Shown in pieces: positions 59,395-64,000 of a stretch of DNA of 64,000 nucleotides. The stretch's first letter is position 1. Each line of letters begins with the position of its first letter. This stretch comes from Smallanthus sonchifolius (lineage: Eukaryota; Streptophyta; Magnoliopsida; Asterales; Asteraceae). The notes under the pieces are model-generated. The model was not told where the DNA came from. It saw only the letters and a program-made list of their open reading frames with translations, and did not search any database. Location of the stretch: NCBI GenBank assembly GCA_023525975.1, contig CM042030.1:20888350-20952349 (forward strand), read 5' to 3'. A program made the translations under genes and the position numbers.

Positions 59395-62300
59395 TGTAAC
59401 ATCTATGATTTTCCGGCCGTATTTTTTTTATTTATCACCTCATGCAATAATAACACCACACATAAACCCTATACTTGTCCATATATATATATATATATTA
59501 TGCCATATTAACTATTATTTTATTAATTTACATATATCAATTTGAAATCTTTTAACCTTGTATTACATGTTATTTCCTTATTTTATGTATAAAATGTATA
59601 GGTATATTTACTTATGTATATCAGTAAACATTTTATTACTATAAATATACATAAATGCAAACCATGGATTTCAATTCATATAACTTCACTTATATATATA
59701 TATATAATCATGAATATAGACATACTTATATACTTACAATTATTAACCATATCCTATTAAAATTAGTTGTTTGGTTTTTAAAACAAAGTCACATATTTGA
59801 ACATGTTAAAATAAAACCTTATGAATTTGTTTAGATTAAATCTAATAAGTTTAGTTTTTGTAAATTTTATAAAATCTATTTAGTTTTACATCCACAAATG
59901 AATTTTAAGCAATTAAAGAGTTTTGAAACCACCCCCCCCCCTTAAGCACACGATTTGGACCTTGCACCACCATGAACCCTAAAAGGTCAAAGTCGAAATT
60001 TTGACTTTCTAAAGGTCATAAATTTGACTTTCTAAAAGTCAAAGTCGGTGAAATTCGCTTACAAAACAATCGGTTCTGGGAGATTACTACCTATTGAACA
60101 ATCAGAAACAGCATGCGGTTGAAAACGAATACTCGTGATGAGCCAATTGGGTTCAAATCAACCAATTAGACTCCTTTGCCAATGTTGACTCCCCGAAGTC
60201 AACAAATACACGAAACCACCCCTAATCAAATGATCGTATACAAAACAACTCGTTTGAATCATGCCTAAGCGTTACAACAGTCGTTTTAAAGATGGTTAAC
60301 GACCCAATTATGGCAATTCAATGTTTTAACTACAAGATTAAACCCAAAGCCGTTTCTAAGCCGATTCACATTCAAATCGTACAATCCAATTGAAATTAAA
60401 GCAATAGAATAGGCCTACCACACTCGTAAATCCTCATTTGATCTCCCTAAGACCTCAAAGGCAATTCCAATCAGTCTCTGGAAACCGATCGATCACGAAG
60501 GAACTCGGAACCCAGGTCTCAGCCGCTCTCCTTCGACTCACAATCGTTTGAGGTAATTCGCGTGCCTATATACTCGCAATAACCCCTAAAACAAAAGCCC
60601 TAAGATTTTTTTGATCAATCACTACTTCAATCGATCGATTTGCTTGGAATTGGGGGGCTAGGGTTTAAATCGTTTGTGTAGGGAAGGAGGTGAAACGAGT
60701 TATATTGTTTATAGCCTTTTCATTTCTATTTCTTAACATGGCAGTAGCCCTGATTCACTGGTTAAGCTCCTTTACCACAGAAACGAGATCGCGCGTTCGA
60801 GTCCCGGGGCCTCCCTTCTTTTTATTATTTCCTTTGCTCTAAATGATCCTGTGATTTCTTAGTACATGAATTAACAATTTAAAATTTTCAGAACTTTTCT
60901 TATAAATCCAATAGAAATGTGTAGAAATTTTCTTTAATCCAAAAACGTAAAATAAGTTTTTACTCGTTTTAAAATTTTTAGTTTTAAATTATTAAAAGCA
61001 TATTGTGAATATCATAAATTTTAAATAAACAAAATGGAAATGAGTTAAACCAACAACTTTAATTATGTGGTTTTAGTTATAAAATAATAATGCTTATTAA
61101 AACCTATTTTGATTATTTGTTTAAGCATTATTAATCCATATACTTAAACAACTAAGTAATTATTTTAGTAAGAATAATTATTTATAAATTCTACATATTT
61201 TCAGATACATGGTTACACAAAATACAATCAATTTCATTTAACTTTTGTGTTTGAATATGCCTATTTCATAATTTATTTAAATAAAAGAGATAATTTAAAT
61301 AGTTTAATCAATTGTTTTACTTACGTGAAATAAACCCTTTTCTAATCCGTAAATTACTTATTAATTATTCCTAAAATAATTATGTAAATAAATCCAAACG
61401 TGTTACTATATAAACTTTCTTCCTAAGTTGTTTAAATTACCTTCCAACATATTGTTACGTTGAATACTACATAATTAAATAGAGTTTCTAATTAATGCTA
61501 ACTAGTAATAACCTATCATTATAAAATATATTTTCCTACAAAACTTGTACAAATCCCACATCCGACCCCAAGCTCCAAAATCCCTAGGAACTCAAATAGA
61601 ATCAGAATTTATTTATTCCTCTCTGAGTCTAGAATATAATGTATCCGTGTAGGTTGGCTGTGAGGAATTCTCACAAAGTCTATCTATTAGTTACAATTCA
61701 TACCACTACTAGTCTCGTTACAGGTGAGTTTACATAGCCCCTTTTTACTGTTTTTGCTTTGGGGTGAAACATGTTATCAACTTTATCTATTTAAACAATT
61801 CAATATCTATGTTCTTGTGCTTGATCTTTATACCTTATATTTGAACTACTTGGTGACCATTGCATGTGTTTCATGCCAGTACATTCATTAACTTGCAGCC
61901 CAAGCCTAAGGTAGTACCTAACATGATCATTTATAGGGGAATCCGAAACTAAACTAAACTTACCACATAACCTTGGCGGGTTGTTGTTGGTGTGAACTAT
62001 TATCATGGGTGTATCTCCCCATGTTGTATGTGAACTATTAACTTGGGTGTCATCTCCCCTTGTTGGATGTGAACTATAAAACTCGGGTGTTATCTAACCC
62101 TTTTATCAAAACGACAATCCGTGGGATTGTGACAGCTAGATTTCATTTACCAGGATTGAATTGTACGCATGGAGCCTTATGTGTTCTCATATATGCTTTA
62201 GACATGCTTTGAACATATTGAATTGTAATCTATACTAACACTTTTGGTGTCAAAACCTATGTTACTCACCAACTACTTGTAGTTGACATTTACTCACATG

Positions 62301-62534
62301 TTTCAGGTGCACCAGTTTGAGGACACTACTTGATCACTTAGGACTTTGGACCTAGCTTTAGTAAAGATTAAATTCAAATTATGTTATGTTTTGAACGTTT
62401 CGTTTTCCATTTCCTATGTAACGGATGATTTTAAGTTGATGAATAAATATTGTCATTTAATAATAGATGATCATGTGCTTATGAACAACCGTGTCAGCCC
62501 CGGCGTATAATCCGCCGCTGGTCGGGGTGTGACA
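59395..62534 (+). repeat. Nested element 3' LTR (full length)
   Basis: 3140 bp, TGTAACATC ... GGTGTGACA. It holds a C run near 59931, an (AT)n run near 59481, a tRNA-like module at 60741-60815, a CAGGTGAGTT motif near 61724, and three ~40-bp repeats (TGTGAACTAT ... GGGTGT ... CTCCCC) at 61992-62105. Confidence 0.93.
60741..60815 (+). other. tRNA-like module in the nested element LTR
   Basis: A-box-like CTGGTTAAGCTCC and B-box-like GCGTTCGAGTCCC, followed by CCTCCC and a T-rich stretch. The sequence differs clearly from the other gypsy modules but has the same layout and LTR orientation. It lies inside the segment deleted from the 5' LTR. Confidence 0.45.
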
Positions 62535-62539
62535 TTCAA

Positions 62540-62953
62540 TAGCTCTTTTCTACTCATCTTTACATCCAAACTGCCTTCACATCTTTTCTGTAATGCTTCC
62601 CACAGTTGTTGAGAAGACTTGAATTGTTTGAAACTGTGATATATTTCCTTCGAAAGAGACATCGAAATACTTGCCATTGCTTTCTTTTCTCTATCAAAAA
62701 GCAACTTTTCTTCATTTGTTAACGCAGACACCGGCTTTGGAACATTATCCTGTCCCATCCATGAATAAGTCGGATGTGTATAACCTTCTAAAATAGGAAT
62801 CCAGAGACTGGTGTCGGTAAAATATACGAACTGATCAAACCTGTCTTTCCAATTTGAATAATCAGCAAGATTCCACAACTTCGGTGGTTTTTGAGATGTA
62901 CCTATCTCATTATCATAATTGAACATATTCGTTACTTGAACCATATTTTCCAT
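62540..62953 (-). pseudogene. Copia-M gag, N-terminal part
   Basis: Starts MENMVQVTNMFNYDNEIG at 62953 and runs 138 codons to the nested insertion, including KPPKLWNLADYSNWKDRFDQF and WIPILEGYTHPTYSW, the copia gag N-terminal pattern. An upstream in-frame ATG at 62989 would add FFRKFFRK, which looks like a small sequence duplication, so 62953 is preferred; Copia-P2 supports a start near the FNYDNE/SNYDNE block. No stop is seen in this part. Confidence 0.9.
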
Positions 62954-62989
62954 TTTCCTGAAAAATTTCCTGAAAAATTTCACCCTCAC

Positions 62990-63587
62990 TACCCTTAGGC
63001 GAAGATAATAAGTTAGCTTCTGTGATACCCAAGCGAACTTAATATGAAGCGAACTTAATAAGTTCGCTTAAACCAGAAACCTGAAAATCCGATTAAGTTC
63101 GCCTAAAAATAAGTTCGCTTAAATTGTGAGAAGCGAACTTATTTTTAGGATTGTGTAATTTCTCAATTAGAAACCTGAAAATCCGATTAAGTTCGCCTAC
63201 ACACGAAACCTGAAAATCCGATTAAGCGAACTTAAATTGTGACAAGTTTGCCTGCTAAGTTCGCCTGCACACGAAATCAGCAAGTTCGCTTGCTTCAGCA
63301 GATTCAAACTCAAGAACAGTTCAAACAGAGACCGCGAACCAGGAATCACCAAAAAATTTCATAATTCACTGATATGAAGGAATTAATCAAAATTGAACCG
63401 TAGGATTGTGTAATTTCTCAATTAGAACCTTTCTATCGGATCAATTTCTTCAAAATCCTCTTCAAAAACCCCAAATCAGAACCAAAATAAGCTTGGAAAC
63501 TCCATGGAAATGAAAATGTCAAAGATGATGAATTTCTTGTCAATTTGCATACAAAACCGTCTAGAATCACCAAGAATCATGAGCAAA
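62990..63587 (-). promoter_or_regulatory. Copia-M leader with dense iterons
   Basis: Untranslated region between primer-binding site and gag. From 62998 to 63290 it contains at least ten AAGTTCGCC/GGCGAACTT arms, several paired as palindromes (for example around 63057-63080). A repeated phrase, CCTGAAAATCCGATTAAG, occurs near 63079, 63174 and 63208. From 63300 to 63587 nothing else stands out. Confidence 0.65.
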
Positions 63588-63600
63588 AGCTCTGATACCA
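63588..63600 (-). other. Copia-M primer-binding site
   Basis: Minus strand TGGTATCAGAGCT next to the 5' LTR, complementary to initiator tRNA-Met. Confidence 0.92.
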
Positions 63601-63602
63601 CT

Positions 63603-64000
63603 TGTAGGTCCTCATGGCACTTCTACAGATCGTTCTCGTGATAAGACGTGTCGTTAACTCAAAGTGCAGAATCCAACGAATCAACGATTGCATACACAAA
63701 AGACAATAGAGACAATCAAGTAAATAAACTTCACACTTGTATTCCAATTCTCAATAGAGTTTACAGACTCAATCGTTCAACTCTGTTCTATTTGATTCTC
63801 TGTTCGATCCTCAAAACTGACTCTGTAAACATCTATATATAGACTACTGACTTGCATTAGGCGAACTTAACAAGTTCGCCTCTAACAGACTAAGCAAACT
63901 TAACAAGTTCGCCTCAAATAGACTTAAGCGAACTTAACAAGTTCGCCTCTAGTAACTTGCATAAAAACACTTAGAACATTAATACATTTACAAAAACATA
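63603..64000 (-). repeat. Copia-M 5' LTR (cut by the window end)
   Basis: Starts TGTAGGTCCTCATGG as the left LTR does, and matches it with scattered substitutions. TATA at 63834-63841. Iterons at 63860-63880, 63893-63913 and 63927-63947; the left LTR has one more unit. By comparison about 90 bp lie beyond the window. Confidence 0.92.

Larger units (their letters stand above)
54331..62534 (+). mobile_element. Nested gypsy-like LTR element lacking gag and pol (LARD-like)
   Basis: LTRs at 54331-55524 and 59395-62534, initiator-Met primer-binding site at 55528, polypurine tract at about 59381-59394, and a perfect TTCAA duplication (54326-54330 and 62535-62539) inside Copia-M gag, whose frame matches on both sides. 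The 3.87 kb interior has no recognisable gag, RT or integrase; the longest frames are under 80 codons. It must have been mobilised in trans, or has lost its genes. The LTR carries blocks shared with the gypsy LTR at 39956. Confidence 0.92.
42219..64000 (-). mobile_element. Copia-M: very large Ty1/copia element with a big 3' ORF (right LTR cut by the window)
   Basis: Minus-strand order: 5' LTR (63603 to beyond 64000), initiator-Met primer-binding site, iteron-rich leader, gag, protease, integrase, RT, RNase H, 2.3 kb spacer, a ~1060-codon 3' ORF, polypurine tract, 3' LTR (42219-42706). Without the 8.2 kb nested element it is still over 13.5 kb, unusually large for copia. The extra 3' ORF and size suggest the SIRE/Maximus lineage (inference). 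The bases before the left LTR, ATGCC, should recur beyond the window if this is a simple insertion. Confidence 0.9.

Overview
The window is repeat-rich plant nuclear DNA. It is AT-rich and built almost entirely from nested, decayed LTR retrotransposons. I found no host gene, no rRNA, no canonical functional tRNA gene and nothing bacterial. Primer-binding sites complementary to plant initiator tRNA-Met (TGGTATCAGAG), Ty3/gypsy Tekay-like chromovirus proteins and Ty1/copia elements with a large extra 3' ORF suggest a large-genome eudicot. Asteraceae is my best guess, as an inference from the style of the copia and 3'-ORF proteins.

Layout, left to right. 1-4587: 3' LTR and pol remnant of a minus-strand Tekay-like gypsy element. 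4588-11203: 5'-truncated plus-strand copia element (P1) with pol, a long spacer, a 3' ORF and a 3' LTR. 11204-22849: nine tandem copies of a ~1.41-1.43 kb unit carrying a minus-strand gypsy-type gag pseudogene. 22850-24305: probable LTR debris. 24306-26605 and 38553-39507: LTR, leader and gag of a second plus-strand copia element (P2). P2 is split by a complete ~11.9 kb minus-strand Tekay-like element (Gypsy-A, 26606-38552) with 2.9 kb LTRs and a perfect AAGTT target-site duplication. 39508-39955: truncated copia LTR. 39956-42218: truncated plus-strand gypsy LTR. 42219 to beyond 64000: a very large minus-strand copia element (M), with its 3' LTR at left and its 5' LTR cut by the window end. 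Its gag is interrupted by a plus-strand element without recognisable gag or pol (54331-62534, TSD TTCAA) that has lost 1.9 kb from its 5' LTR.

All coding regions carry stops or frameshifts, so nothing here looks autonomously active. Full copies would have worked in the usual way: the LTR promoter gives genomic RNA, Gag forms particles, and protease, integrase, RT and RNase H make and insert the cDNA. The copia elements add a 3' ORF of unknown role.

The most unusual signal is a family of ~20-bp interrupted palindromes, GCGxACTT-N3-AAGTx'CGC. The variable pair x/x' occurs as T/A, A/T and C/G, so symmetry is kept while sequence changes. In five copia LTRs the nearest palindrome lies 14-18 bp upstream of the TATA box. 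The same arrangement occurs inside copia P1 upstream of the 3' ORF, and clusters also occur before gag. Other notable points are the gag tandem array with a visible unequal-crossover junction, a candidate in-frame 98-nt intron in the Gypsy-A gag, tRNA-like modules at the same place in several gypsy LTR types, and duplications at the PPT/LTR junction in three elements.
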